Position numbers and translations under genes: made by a program
NCBI GenBank assembly: GCA_043778205.1
Contig: JAYWGO010000062.1
Coordinates: forward strand, 1 to 22,985
Length of the DNA stretch: 22,985 nucleotides
Direction of reading: 5' to 3'
Origin: JAAFIP01 sp043778205
GTDB taxonomy: Bacteria; Pseudomonadota; Gammaproteobacteria; Burkholderiales; Burkholderiaceae_C
In this document: piece after piece, positions 5,989 through 13,792 of the stretch
How positions within the stretch are numbered: position 1 is the stretch's first letter
Layout of the letters: each line of letters opens with the position of its first letter
Notes under the pieces: model-generated
What the model saw: the letters and a program-made list of their open reading frames with translations, nothing else
What the model was told of the DNA's origin: nothing
Databases searched by the model: none

Positions 5989-7434
5989 ATGGAAACCCGT
6001 ATTCCCCGTCACGCCACAAAAATCGTTGCCACACTAGGCCCTGCCTCTAACACGGTGGAGTTGCTAGAGCAAATGATCAACGCCAAAGTGAGCGTGGTGC
6101 GCCTTAACTTTAGCCACGGCACCGCGCAAGACCACATTAACCGCGCCGCGATGGTGCGCGAAGCCGCCCGCCGCACTGGCCGCGAGGTGGCCATCATGGC
6201 CGACCTGCAAGGCCCCAAAATCCGCGTGGGCAAGTTCGCCAAAGGCAAAATTATGCTGGAGTCGGGCAAAAAGTTTGTGCTAGACGGCTTGCGCACCGAG
6301 CTGGGCGACATTGACGCCGTGGGCCTGGATTACAAAGACCTGCCGCGCGATGTGAAAGCCGGCGACGTGCTGCTGCTCAACGATGGCCTGATCGTGCTGA
6401 CGGTAGACAGCGTTAAAGGCGAGTCGGTATTTACCACCGTGCGCGTGGGCGGCGAGCTGTCCAACAACAAAGGCATTAACAAACAAGGCGGCGGCCTGAC
6501 AGCCCCAGCGCTGACCGCCAAAGACATGGACGACATTAAAACCGCCATGTCCTTCCAGGCCGACTATGTGGCCGTGAGCTTTCCGCAAAACGCCACCGAC
6601 ATGGAAATGGCGCGCCAGCTGTGCAATGTGGCCGGGGCTGAGTACAAACACAAACCGGGTTTGATCGCCAAAATCGAGCGCGCCGAGGCCATTCCCCACC
6701 TTGAGTCGATCCTTAAAGCCAGCGACGGCATCATGGTGGCGCGCGGCGACTTGGCCGTAGAAGTAGGCAACGCTGCCGTACCTGCCCTGCAAAAACGCAT
6801 GATCAAAATGGCCCGTGAAATGGACAAGTTCGTCATCACCGCCACCCAGATGATGGAAAGCATGATTACCGCCCCGGTGCCCACCCGCGCCGAGGTCAGC
6901 GACGTGGCCAACGCCGTACTGGACGGCACCGATGCCGTGATGCTCAGCGCTGAGACGGCCTCTGGCAAATACCCGCTAGAAACCGTGCAGCAAATGAGCA
7001 GCATTTGCGAAGCCGCCGAGCAGGCCGAGTCGGTCGAGCTGGACGCGGACTTTACCGGCAAGCGTTTTACCCGCATTGACCAGGCCATTGCCATGGGCGC
7101 GCTGTTTACCGCCCACCATTTGAACGCCAAGGCGATTGTGGCCCTTACCGACAGCGGCTCTACCCCGCTGTGGATGAGCCGCCACCGCATCCATGTGCCC
7201 ATCTACGCGCTGACCAACAAAGTGTCTACCCAGCGCAAAATGGCCATTTACCGCAATGTGCGCCCCCTGCTGATGGACACCATGGTAGACCGCGACAGCG
7301 CCTTGATTCAAGCTGAAAAGCACTTAAAGAAGCGCGGCATTGTGCAGACCGGCGATGTGTATGCCATTACCTGCGGCGAACCCATGGGCGCGCCAGGCGG
7401 CACCAATATGCTGAAAATCTGCAACGTAGCCTAA
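5989..7434 (+). CDS. pyk: Pyruvate kinase
   Basis: This enzyme converts phosphoenolpyruvate and ADP to pyruvate and ATP, the last step of glycolysis. The 481-residue protein contains RLNFSHG (38-44), ADLQGPKIRVG (71-81), the catalytic lysine motif IAKIERAE (226-233, K228), GDLAVEVG (253-260), TATQMMESM (284-292) and the DGTDAVMLSAETASGKYP signature (312-329), followed by the C-terminal domain. The frame opens at GTG 5953, but ATG 5989 has a Shine-Dalgarno (AGAAGG) at the right distance and gives the expected METRIPRHATKIVATLGPAS start. It stands alone, followed by an inverted repeat and a dispersed repeat before fba, another glycolytic gene. Confidence 0.98.
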   Translation: METRIPRHATKIVATLGPASNTVELLEQMINAKVSVVRLNFSHGTAQDHINRAAMVREAARRTGREVAIMADLQGPKIRVGKFAKGKIMLESGKKFVLDGLRTELGDIDAVGLDYKDLPRDVKAGDVLLLNDGLIVLTVDSVKGESVFTTVRVGGELSNNKGINKQGGGLTAPALTAKDMDDIKTAMSFQADYVAVSFPQNATDMEMARQLCNVAGAEYKHKPGLIAKIERAEAIPHLESILKASDGIMVARGDLAVEVGNAAVPALQKRMIKMAREMDKFVITATQMMESMITAPVPTRAEVSDVANAVLDGTDAVMLSAETASGKYPLETVQQMSSICEAAEQAESVELDADFTGKRFTRIDQAIAMGALFTAHHLNAKAIVALTDSGSTPLWMSRHRIHVPIYALTNKVSTQRKMAIYRNVRPLLMDTMVDRDSALIQAEKHLKKRGIVQTGDVYAITCGEPMGAPGGTNMLKICNVA

Positions 7435-7442
7435 TTCGCAGG

Positions 7443-7499
7443 GACTTGGCCACCTCCTTGGGCGGTCATAAGGTGTAACACGGATACCGTGGCCAAGTC
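7443..7499 (+). terminator. Perfect 11-bp inverted repeat downstream of pyk, possible terminator
   Basis: GACTTGGCCAC at 7443-7453 is perfectly complementary to GTGGCCAAGTC at 7489-7499, with a 35-base loop. It begins 8 bp after the pyk stop. There is no T-tract, so it is not a canonical intrinsic terminator; it could block RNA decay or mark a small mobile repeat. Confidence 0.45.
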
Positions 7500-7513
7500 G
7501 CCAAATGGCATTT

Positions 7514-7570
7514 ACTATGATTTTAATAGCTGCTCATGCAGCATTTCCTTGGGCGATAGGCCTAAAACAC
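7514..7570 (+). repeat. Dispersed hairpin repeat, copy 3 (best-preserved)
   Basis: This copy has the whole repeat: TTTTAATAGCTGCTCATGCA, then GCATTTCCTTGGGCGATAGG and CCTAAAACAC. The core GCTGC-TCAT-GCAGC can form a five-pair hairpin. In one frame the unit reads IAAHAAFPWAIGLK. It lies between pyk and fba. Confidence 0.9.
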
Positions 7571-7661
7571 TGTAAATTTATCACACTCTAGCTGCCTGCC
7601 AAGACCCGTTAAAATTGTCCTGAGTTACCAACCGGTTACCAACTTTGAGGACTAATATCTT

Positions 7662-8714
7662 ATGGCACTTGTCTCTTTGCGTGAGCTGCTCGACCACGCA
7701 GCCGCCCACAGCTACGGCATCCCTGCGTTCAATGTAAACAACCTAGAGCAGGTGCAAGCCATCATGGAGGCCGCCAAAGAAGTGGGCGCTCCGGTCATCA
7801 TGCAGGCCAGTGCAGGGGCCCGCAAATACGCAGGCGAAGGCTTTTTAAAGCACCTGATTTTGGGCGCCATTGAAAGCTACCCCACTATCCCCGTGGTGAT
7901 GCACCAAGACCACGGCCAAAGCCCCGAAGTGTGCCAAGGCGCAATCAACCTGGGCTTTAGCTCGGTGATGATGGACGGAAGCCTAGAAGCTGACGGCAAA
8001 ACCATCGCCAGCTACGACTACAACGTAGCCGTTACCCGCAAAGTGGTGGACATGGCCCACGCGCTGGGCGTGTCGGTCGAAGGCGAGCTGGGCTGCCTGG
8101 GCAGCTTAGAAACCATGCAAGGCGACAAAGAAGACGGCCACGGCACCGACGCGGTGATGACCCGCGAGCAACTGCTCACCGACCCCGAGCAAGCGGTAGA
8201 TTTTGTGCAGCGCACCCAGATAGATGCGCTGGCCATTGCCATTGGCACCAGCCACGGGGCCTACAAATTTACCCGCAAGCCCACCGGCGATATTTTGGCC
8301 ATCGACCGGGTCAAAGAAATACACCGCCGCCTGCCCAACACCCACTTGGTCATGCACGGCAGCTCCAGCGTGCCGCAAGACCAGCTGGCCATCATTCGCG
8401 CGCACGGCGGCAGCATAGGCGAGACCTATGGCGTGCCGGTGCAAGAGATTCAGCGCGCCATCCAGTTTGGGGTGCGCAAAATTAACGTGGACACCGACAT
8501 TCGCTTGGCCATGACGGCCGCCGTGCGCAAGTACATGGCCGAGAACCCCGACAAGTTTGACCCGCGCGACTTCCTCAAACCCGCTAGAGAAGCCGCCAAG
8601 CAAATCTGCATGCAGCGCTACCGCGAGTTCGGCTGCGAAGGCCAGGGCAGCAAAATCAAAGGCCACAGCCTGCAAGTGGTGGCAGCGCAGTATGCCAAGG
8701 GCGGGTTGAAGTAA
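7662..8714 (+). CDS. fba: Class II fructose-bisphosphate aldolase
   Basis: This metal-dependent aldolase interconverts fructose-1,6-bisphosphate with dihydroxyacetone phosphate and glyceraldehyde-3-phosphate. In the 350-residue protein, PVVMHQDHGQSPE (77-89) holds the catalytic aspartate D83 and metal ligand H84; GELG (141-144), GTSHGAYK (195-202) and VMHGSSSVP (230-238) supply the remaining metal and phosphate-binding parts, and KINVDTDIR binds substrate. Length and motifs fit the Calvin-cycle-like subtype common in betaproteobacteria, used in both glycolysis and gluconeogenesis. AGGA lies about ten bases before the ATG. Two direct TTACCAAC repeats lie in the leader (about 7624-7642). It follows pyk and precedes purC. 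Confidence 0.97.
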   Translation: MALVSLRELLDHAAAHSYGIPAFNVNNLEQVQAIMEAAKEVGAPVIMQASAGARKYAGEGFLKHLILGAIESYPTIPVVMHQDHGQSPEVCQGAINLGFSSVMMDGSLEADGKTIASYDYNVAVTRKVVDMAHALGVSVEGELGCLGSLETMQGDKEDGHGTDAVMTREQLLTDPEQAVDFVQRTQIDALAIAIGTSHGAYKFTRKPTGDILAIDRVKEIHRRLPNTHLVMHGSSSVPQDQLAIIRAHGGSIGETYGVPVQEIQRAIQFGVRKINVDTDIRLAMTAAVRKYMAENPDKFDPRDFLKPAREAAKQICMQRYREFGCEGQGSKIKGHSLQVVAAQYAKGGLK

Positions 8715-8740
8715 GTAGTTCGGGCGGTTTCCTCGCGCAG

Positions 8741-8796
8741 GCTTCGCGTCTTAAGCTTCGCGGCTTAGGCTTCGCGCACGCGCACGCGCACGCGCA
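8741..8796. repeat. Short tandem repeats between fba and purC
   Basis: A 14-bp unit (GCTTCGCG plus CTTA-type filler) occurs at 8741, 8755 and 8769, the last incomplete. It runs into four copies of the hexamer CGCGCA at 8773-8796, an alternating purine-pyrimidine tract. There is no gene in 8715-8913. Confidence 0.85.
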
Positions 8797-8836
8797 TACG
8801 GTGTTTGGCGTAGGCCACAGGCCGCAGCAGCGCGCG

Positions 8837-8866
8837 TTCTGAACCGCATTGGCAAGCTGCGATAAT
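8837..8866 (+). promoter_or_regulatory. Candidate sigma-70 promoter for purC
   Basis: TTCTGA at 8837-8842 and GATAAT at 8861-8866 are separated by 18 bases, and the -10 box lies about 48 bp before the purC start. The -35 box is weak; this is a motif match only. Confidence 0.35.
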
Positions 8867-8913
8867 TCAATTTCTACCCTTGTCGTAGTAAATTTTCAGC
8901 GCGAGATATTTTT

Positions 8914-9822
8914 GTGACTACTTCTGCCGCCTCTTCTTTGCACACCTCCACCATCACCTCCCACCCCTTGCTGGCACGCGGCAAAGTGCGCGACAACTAC
9001 GCTGTGGGCCACGACCGTATTTTGATGATTGCCAGCGACCGATTGAGCGCGTTTGACGTGATCATGGGCGAGCCTATTCCGGGCAAAGGTGCGCTGCTGA
9101 CGCAGATGGCGCTGTTTTGGTTTGCCAAACTGGGGGCTTTGTGCCCTAACCACCTGACCGGCGATGCGCCAGAAAGTGTGGTTACCGAGGCCGAGCTGCC
9201 CCAGGTGAAAGACCGCGCCATGCTGGTCAAACGCCTCACGCCCTTGCCGGTAGAAGCCGTGGTGCGCGGCTACTTGGCCGGTAGCGGCTGGGCCGAATAC
9301 CAGCACAGCCAGTCGGTGTGCGGCGTGGCTTTGCCTCCAGGTTTGCGCAACGCGTCTAAGCTGCCAGCACCTATTTTTACCCCCGCAGCCAAAGCGGCCA
9401 TGGGCGAGCATGACGAGAACATTTCTTTTGACCAGATGGTAGCGGTAGTGGGCGCGCCACTGGCCGCGCAAATCAAGGCTGTTAGTTTGGCCATTTACCA
9501 AGCGGCAGCGGCTTTTGCGCTCACCAAGGGCATCATCATTGCCGACACCAAGTTTGAGTTTGGCCTGGACGCGGACGGCACCTTGACCTTGATGGACGAG
9601 GTGCTGACCCCCGACAGCTCCCGTTTTTGGCCCTTTGACACCTATGCCGAGGGCAGCAATCCGCCCAGCTACGACAAGCAGTTTGTGCGCGACTGGCTAG
9701 AAACCGCCCAGGTCAAGGGCAAAGCGTGGGACAAAACTGCCCCCGCACCCAGCCTGCCAGCCCATGTGATAGAGCACACCGCTGCCAAATACCGCGAGGC
9801 GTTGCAAAGGCTTACTGGCTAA
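8914..9822 (+). CDS. purC: Phosphoribosylaminoimidazole-succinocarboxamide synthase
   Basis: PurC ligates aspartate to CAIR with ATP, making SAICAR in purine biosynthesis. The 302-residue protein shows LARGKVRDNY (20-29), IASDRLSAFDVIMGEPIPGKG (39-59), VEAVVRGYLAGSGWAEY, LPAPIFTPAAKA, GEHDENISF, IIADTKFEFG and LMDEVLTPDSSRFWP, all standard for the family. The length of about 300 matches the longer, yeast-like form rather than the roughly 240-residue E. coli form. The start is GTG at 8914 with a poor Shine-Dalgarno (GCGAGA); no closer start before the conserved LARGKVRD fits better. It follows fba on the same strand with a 199-bp gap, so it probably has its own promoter. Confidence 0.97.
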   Translation: MTTSAASSLHTSTITSHPLLARGKVRDNYAVGHDRILMIASDRLSAFDVIMGEPIPGKGALLTQMALFWFAKLGALCPNHLTGDAPESVVTEAELPQVKDRAMLVKRLTPLPVEAVVRGYLAGSGWAEYQHSQSVCGVALPPGLRNASKLPAPIFTPAAKAAMGEHDENISFDQMVAVVGAPLAAQIKAVSLAIYQAAAAFALTKGIIIADTKFEFGLDADGTLTLMDEVLTPDSSRFWPFDTYAEGSNPPSYDKQFVRDWLETAQVKGKAWDKTAPAPSLPAHVIEHTAAKYREALQRLTG

Positions 9823-9939
9823 ATGCCATGTTTATGGGATGGGCAAGCAGGGCTTAAATCTCTACACTGGCTGCATATTAGTTAGTCCACCCAGGTGGAT
9901 GCAATCTGCCAAATGCAGAGCCTTAACCCGAGAGTTTGT

Positions 9940-10467
9940 ATGCGCCATCTTTTCAATGCCCCCCAACAGCCCCGTCAGCCCCAGAGCACCCGCGCTGCAA
10001 CCTGCGCCCAAGCTTGCATAGCCGCCATGGCTTTGGCCACCAGCTTTGCTGCCAGCAGCCTGGCCAGTGCGCAAACCGCCAGCCAAGCTGCGGCCAACCT
10101 TGAAGGGCAATGCATCTTGGCTGGCCGGCTGGACAGCAACCAGCGCTGGGCACCGCAAGCACGCGGTATAGAGCTGATGGACGCAGCCGGCAAGCGCATT
10201 ACAGACTCCAGCAAGGCGGCGCTGGCCAGCGTGAAGCAGGTGCGCATCAGCAGCCCAGCTTTGCTCTCAGAGTGCAATGGTAACCAAGCCTTAACCCAAG
10301 GCGACAGTTTGGCCAAGGCCCCAAAATCTACCACCCAAGCAGTGGCTGCAGGTGCTAGCCCCTTGGCGGTGCAAGCCGTGGGCTTTCCGCCGTTGCAAGT
10401 GGGCGGCGAGCTGGTGGAACTGCGTTTAAGCGTAGGGCCAGAGCGCACCATAGCGCTCACACGTTGA
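9940..10467 (+). CDS. Secreted protein of unknown function
   Basis: I do not recognise this 175-residue protein. From ATG 9940 it has a long Gln/Pro/Arg N-region, then a hydrophobic stretch (about CIAAMALATSFAASSLASA) ending in a likely signal-peptidase site near ASAQTA, so it is probably periplasmic or secreted. The mature part has only two cysteines (in GQCILAG and LSECNG) and a C-terminal block, VGGELVELRLSVGPERTIAL, that looks like a beta-strand pair. The frame is also open from GTG 9895 and ATG 9913; 9940 places the signal peptide closest to the start and has CGAGAG upstream. It lies between purC and lptA, 80 bp before lptA on the same strand, which hints at an envelope role but proves nothing. 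Confidence 0.7.
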   Translation: MRHLFNAPQQPRQPQSTRAATCAQACIAAMALATSFAASSLASAQTASQAAANLEGQCILAGRLDSNQRWAPQARGIELMDAAGKRITDSSKAALASVKQVRISSPALLSECNGNQALTQGDSLAKAPKSTTQAVAAGASPLAVQAVGFPPLQVGGELVELRLSVGPERTIALTR

Positions 10468-10517
10468 AAAGGAGCGGTTCTTTACACCTAGGTTCGGGGT
10501 AAGGTAGTTGAGCCGAC

Positions 10518-10523
10518 TACAAT
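10518..10523 (+). promoter_or_regulatory. Candidate -10 box for the lptA-lptB operon
   Basis: TACAAT at 10518-10523 lies 24 bp before the lptA ATG. No convincing -35 box is seen at 16-18 bp; TTCGGG is at 19 bp. The neighbouring GTAGT/ACTAC pair forms a small palindrome. Weak evidence. Confidence 0.25.
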
Positions 10524-10547
10524 GGTGGCAGCAAGATTCATGCCGCC

Positions 10548-11189
10548 ATGCCACACCATAATTTTTTCCCTTTGCAACGCCTGCTGACCCTCGCCTTGTG
10601 CCTAACGCTGTTACACACTGCTACATGGGCTGAAAAAGCCGACAAAGCCAAACCCATGAACGCCGAGGCGGATGCCTTGCGCTATGACGACCTTAGGCAA
10701 ACCAGCGTTTTTACCGGCAATGTGGTCATTACCAAAGGCAGCATGATTTTGCGCGGCGCACAGGTAGAAGTGCGCCAAGACCCTGAGGGGTTTCAGTTTG
10801 GTACCGCCACTGAAAAAGCCGGTAAACGGGCCTTTTTCAGGCAAAAGCGCGATGCCACCACCAATGGCCTGGAAGAGTGGATTGAAGGCGAAGCAGAAAC
10901 TATTGTCTACGACGGCAAAGGCGACACCGTAACACTGGCTAAAAATGCCGTACTGCGCCGCTACAAAGGCGCACTGGTGAGCGACGAAACCTCGGGCAGC
11001 CAAATTGTGTACAACAATTTAACCGATGTGTTTACTGTGGTGGGTGGCGCAGCCAACGCCAGCCCCGGCAACCCCACGGGCCGCGTGCGCGCCATGATCA
11101 CGCCCAAAGACACCACCAGCGTCCCTGCGCCCGCCAGCCCGGCGCCCAAGTTGCGGCCTAGCACCACAATCGGCGGGGACGCTAAGTGA
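10548..11189 (+). CDS. lptA: Lipopolysaccharide transport periplasmic protein LptA
   Basis: LptA forms the periplasmic bridge that carries LPS from the inner-membrane LptBFGC complex to the outer-membrane LptDE. The 213-residue precursor has a signal peptide with likely cleavage after TWA (residues 26-28). The OstA/LptA domain follows: NAEADALRYDDLRQTSVFTG, NVVITKGSMILRGAQVEV, the acidic GLEEWIEGEAETIVYDGKGD, then SDETSGSQIVYNN. The Pro/Ala-rich C-terminus is typical of betaproteobacterial forms. Its stop region overlaps the start of lptB (GTGA), the usual lptA-lptB arrangement. Confidence 0.95.
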   Translation: MPHHNFFPLQRLLTLALCLTLLHTATWAEKADKAKPMNAEADALRYDDLRQTSVFTGNVVITKGSMILRGAQVEVRQDPEGFQFGTATEKAGKRAFFRQKRDATTNGLEEWIEGEAETIVYDGKGDTVTLAKNAVLRRYKGALVSDETSGSQIVYNNLTDVFTVVGGAANASPGNPTGRVRAMITPKDTTSVPAPASPAPKLRPSTTIGGDAK

Positions 11190-12019
11190 GCGCGCCTACC
11201 GCCCCCAGCCCGCCCACAGCCCAGCCGCATGCCCACGAACATGCCCACGAACATGTGCATGAGCATGCCAACTCAGCCCCGCACAGCTTAAGTGCCACAG
11301 GCCTGCAAAAATCCTATGGCGCACGCAAAGTTGTTAAAGACGTATCGCTGTCGGTAGCGCAGGGCGAGATTGTGGGCTTGCTGGGCCCCAACGGTGCGGG
11401 CAAAACTACCTCGTTTTACATGCTGGTGGGGCTCTTGCGGGCCGATGCTGGGCAGATCACCATCAACGGCCAGCGGGTAGAGCGCCTGCCCATCCACCGC
11501 CGTTCACGCCTGGGCCTGAGCTATTTGCCGCAAGAAGCCTCGATTTTTCGTAAGCTGACCGTGGCAGAGAACGTGCGCGCCGTGCTAGAGCTGCAGCGCG
11601 ACGCGCAGGGCAAGCCTTTGGCTAAAGCCGTCATCCAAGAACGCTTGATGGCCCTGCTGCAAGACCTGCGGGTAGAGCAGCTGCACGACTCACCCGCGCC
11701 TGCACTTTCAGGCGGAGAGCGCAGGCGGGTAGAGATTGCCCGGGCCTTGGCCACCGAACCCCAGTTTATTTTGCTGGACGAACCGTTCGCAGGCATTGAC
11801 CCGATTGCCGTGATCGAGATCCAGCGCATCATCAGTTTTTTAAAATCACGCGGTATCGGGGTGTTAATTACCGACCATAACGTGCGTGAAACTTTGGGCA
11901 TTTGCGACCACGCCTACATCATTAACGACGGCCATGTGCTGGCCCAAGGCACCCCTGCAGAAATCGTCGACAACGCCGATGTCCGCCGGGTGTATTTGGG
12001 CGAACACTTTCGCATGTAG
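11186..12019 (+). CDS. lptB: LPS export ABC transporter ATP-binding protein LptB
   Basis: LptB is the ATPase that drives LPS extraction by LptFG. The 277-residue protein has Walker A GPNGAGKTT (67-75), Q-loop LPQEAS (114-119), signature LSGGE (174-178), Walker B ILLDEP (195-200) and the H-switch ITDHNVRE (H231). The typical length is about 240; the extra 36 N-terminal residues include a His/Glu-rich run, HAHEHAHEHVHEH (15-27), unusual for this family and suggestive of metal binding. The GTG at 11186 overlaps the lptA stop by four bases, which favours it as the start; an in-frame GTG at 11255 would remove most of the His run. The downstream gap to rpoN is filled by a repeat. Confidence 0.96.
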   Translation: MSAPTAPSPPTAQPHAHEHAHEHVHEHANSAPHSLSATGLQKSYGARKVVKDVSLSVAQGEIVGLLGPNGAGKTTSFYMLVGLLRADAGQITINGQRVERLPIHRRSRLGLSYLPQEASIFRKLTVAENVRAVLELQRDAQGKPLAKAVIQERLMALLQDLRVEQLHDSPAPALSGGERRRVEIARALATEPQFILLDEPFAGIDPIAVIEIQRIISFLKSRGIGVLITDHNVRETLGICDHAYIINDGHVLAQGTPAEIVDNADVRRVYLGEHFRM

Positions 12020-12024
12020 CTGAT

Positions 12025-12117
12025 GGCCCCCACGCTCCTCACTTCGTGTAGTTCGCTGCCCCCCGAGGGGGCGCGCAAGCTTTGGGGCGGCCCGGCGGCT
12101 TGCTGGGCCCCCACGCT
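12025..12117. repeat. Comamonadaceae-type GC-rich intergenic repeat, flanked by 12-bp direct repeats
   Basis: GGCCCCCACGCT occurs at 12025-12036 and again at 12106-12117, giving an 81-bp period. Between them lie CTCACTTCGTGTAGTTCGCT, the palindrome GCCCCC-CGAG-GGGGC and a GGCGGCCCGGCGGC block. I recall similar sequences as abundant intergenic repeats in Comamonadaceae. The second direct repeat abuts the rpoN start codon. Confidence 0.75.
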
Positions 12118-13737
12118 ATGAGACAAGGCCTTAGCCTGGGTGTTTCTCAGCACCTGGCACTTACCCCGCAGCTGCAGCAGTCTATCCGGTTGCTGCAGTT
12201 GTCTACGCTGGAGCTGGCGCAAGAAATTGAGCAGATGCTGCAAGACAACCCTTTCTTAGAACAAGACAGTGCAGAGCTAGGCTTTGAAGAGGCCTTGCAA
12301 GCCGAGCGTGCGCAGCAGCTGCAAACCCAGGCCCAAGCCCAAGCCGATACGGCGCAAGAGTTTGACTGGCAGCAAAGCAGCGACACCCCGATGGGCACGG
12401 CAGACACTGGCACCGACAGCAGCAAAAGTGACAGCGTAAGCAGTGACAACACAAGCAACGACAACGCAAGCAGTGACACCACCCCGGAGGCCAGCATGGC
12501 TGATGACTGGGAAGGCGAAGGCAGCCACGATGTTGCCGCAGACGATGCCGAATGGGGCAACGACGCACCCGCCCGAACCAACAACAACGACAGCAACGAC
12601 GATGTCGATGCAAGTAGCCTAAGCGCCCAGCACATCAGCCTGCAAGACCACTTGCACCGCCAAGCGCTGGGCCTGCGCCTGGGCGACGAAGACCGCGCAG
12701 CGCTGATGTTTTTGATTGAATCTCTCAATGACGACGGCTATATTGAAGACCACCTGGAAGACTTGGCCGAAAGCCTGGGCGCAACCACGCTGGACGATGT
12801 GGAAGAGCTGGTGCAGCGCTTTACGGTAGCGCGCAAACTGCTGCAGTGCATGGAGCCAGCAGGCGTGGGCGCGGCCACATTGGCCGAATGCCTGACCCTG
12901 CAACTGCGGGCACTGCCCGCGCATACTGCGGGGCAAGCTGCCGCGCTGGCCATTTGCAAACAGCCACTGGACTTGCTGGCCCGCCGCGACACCAAGCGCC
13001 TGGCCAGCCTGTGCGTGTGCAGCGTAGACGACATTAAAACCGCCATCGGTTTGATCGCCCAGCTTGACCCTAAACCCGGCCGCCAGTTTGCCGACGTAGA
13101 GCGCAATATTATTGTGCCCGATGTGCTGATTACCTCGGTGGGGCGCGGCGCGCACATCAAGTTCAAAGCTACTCTGAACCCCACCGTGATGCCGCGCCTG
13201 AAAGTGCACGACATTTATGCGCAGGCTTTAAAAGGCGGCAAATCAGACAGCCACGCCTCACTACAAGGCCGCCTGCAAGAGGCGCGCTGGTTTATTAAAA
13301 ATATCCAGCAGCGCTTTGACACGATTTTGCGGGTGAGCAATGCCATTGTGGAGCGCCAGCGCAACTTTTTTGCCCACGGTGCGCTGGCCATGCGCCCGCT
13401 GGTGCTGCGCGAGATTGCCGACGAACTGGGCCTGCACGAGTCCACCATCAGCCGCGTCACCACGGCCAAATACATGGCCACACCGTATGGCACCTTTGAG
13501 CTGAAATACTTTTTTGGCTCGGCCCTGAACACCGAAACCGGTGGCAATGCGTCCAGCACGGCGGTGCGCGCTTTGCTGCAACAACTGATCGCCGCCGAAG
13601 ACCGCAAAAAGCCCTTGTCAGACAACGCACTGGCCGATATGCTGAAAGAACAAGGCATCGAATGCGCACGCCGCACGGTGGCCAAATACCGCGAAGCCTT
13701 GCGCATCGCGCCCACCCATTTACGCAAAGCGCTCTGA
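12118..13737 (+). CDS. rpoN: RNA polymerase sigma-54 factor
   Basis: Sigma-54 directs RNA polymerase to -24/-12 promoters that need enhancer-binding ATPases, for example for nitrogen and flagellar genes. The 539-residue protein shows region I with its Gln/Leu-rich activator-interacting start (LSLGVSQHLALTPQLQQSIR, 5-24), an acidic and low-complexity region II (about 51-170), the core-binding region III, the HTH (ESTISRVTTAKYM) and the RpoN box ARRTVAKYRE (517-526) for the -24 element. ATG 12118 gives the canonical MRQGLSLG start; an upstream TTG at 12082 lies inside the repeat and is unlikely. There is no Shine-Dalgarno because the repeat reaches the ATG. Region II is expanded by 15-bp repeats. 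It lies downstream of lptB, as in many proteobacteria. Confidence 0.97.
   Translation: MRQGLSLGVSQHLALTPQLQQSIRLLQLSTLELAQEIEQMLQDNPFLEQDSAELGFEEALQAERAQQLQTQAQAQADTAQEFDWQQSSDTPMGTADTGTDSSKSDSVSSDNTSNDNASSDTTPEASMADDWEGEGSHDVAADDAEWGNDAPARTNNNDSNDDVDASSLSAQHISLQDHLHRQALGLRLGDEDRAALMFLIESLNDDGYIEDHLEDLAESLGATTLDDVEELVQRFTVARKLLQCMEPAGVGAATLAECLTLQLRALPAHTAGQAAALAICKQPLDLLARRDTKRLASLCVCSVDDIKTAIGLIAQLDPKPGRQFADVERNIIVPDVLITSVGRGAHIKFKATLNPTVMPRLKVHDIYAQALKGGKSDSHASLQGRLQEARWFIKNIQQRFDTILRVSNAIVERQRNFFAHGALAMRPLVLREIADELGLHESTISRVTTAKYMATPYGTFELKYFFGSALNTETGGNASSTAVRALLQQLIAAEDRKKPLSDNALADMLKEQGIECARRTVAKYREALRIAPTHLRKAL
12421..12483 (+). repeat. Imperfect 15-bp tandem repeats in rpoN region II
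   Basis: Three 15-bp units related to AGCAGTGACAACACA follow an 18-bp variant, coding for five-residue repeats such as SSDNT, SNDNA and SSDTT. They lengthen the acidic linker of sigma-54 without breaking the frame. Confidence 0.85.
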
Positions 13738-13792
13738 GCCTTAAAGCCCTCCAAGCTTTGCACCCGCGCAGATAAGCCAACAGGTACGTACC

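Noticed and set aside
12082..12117. Upstream TTG start for rpoN
   Set aside because: It would add 12 residues coded by repeat DNA; the ATG at 12118 gives the canonical sigma-54 N-terminus.
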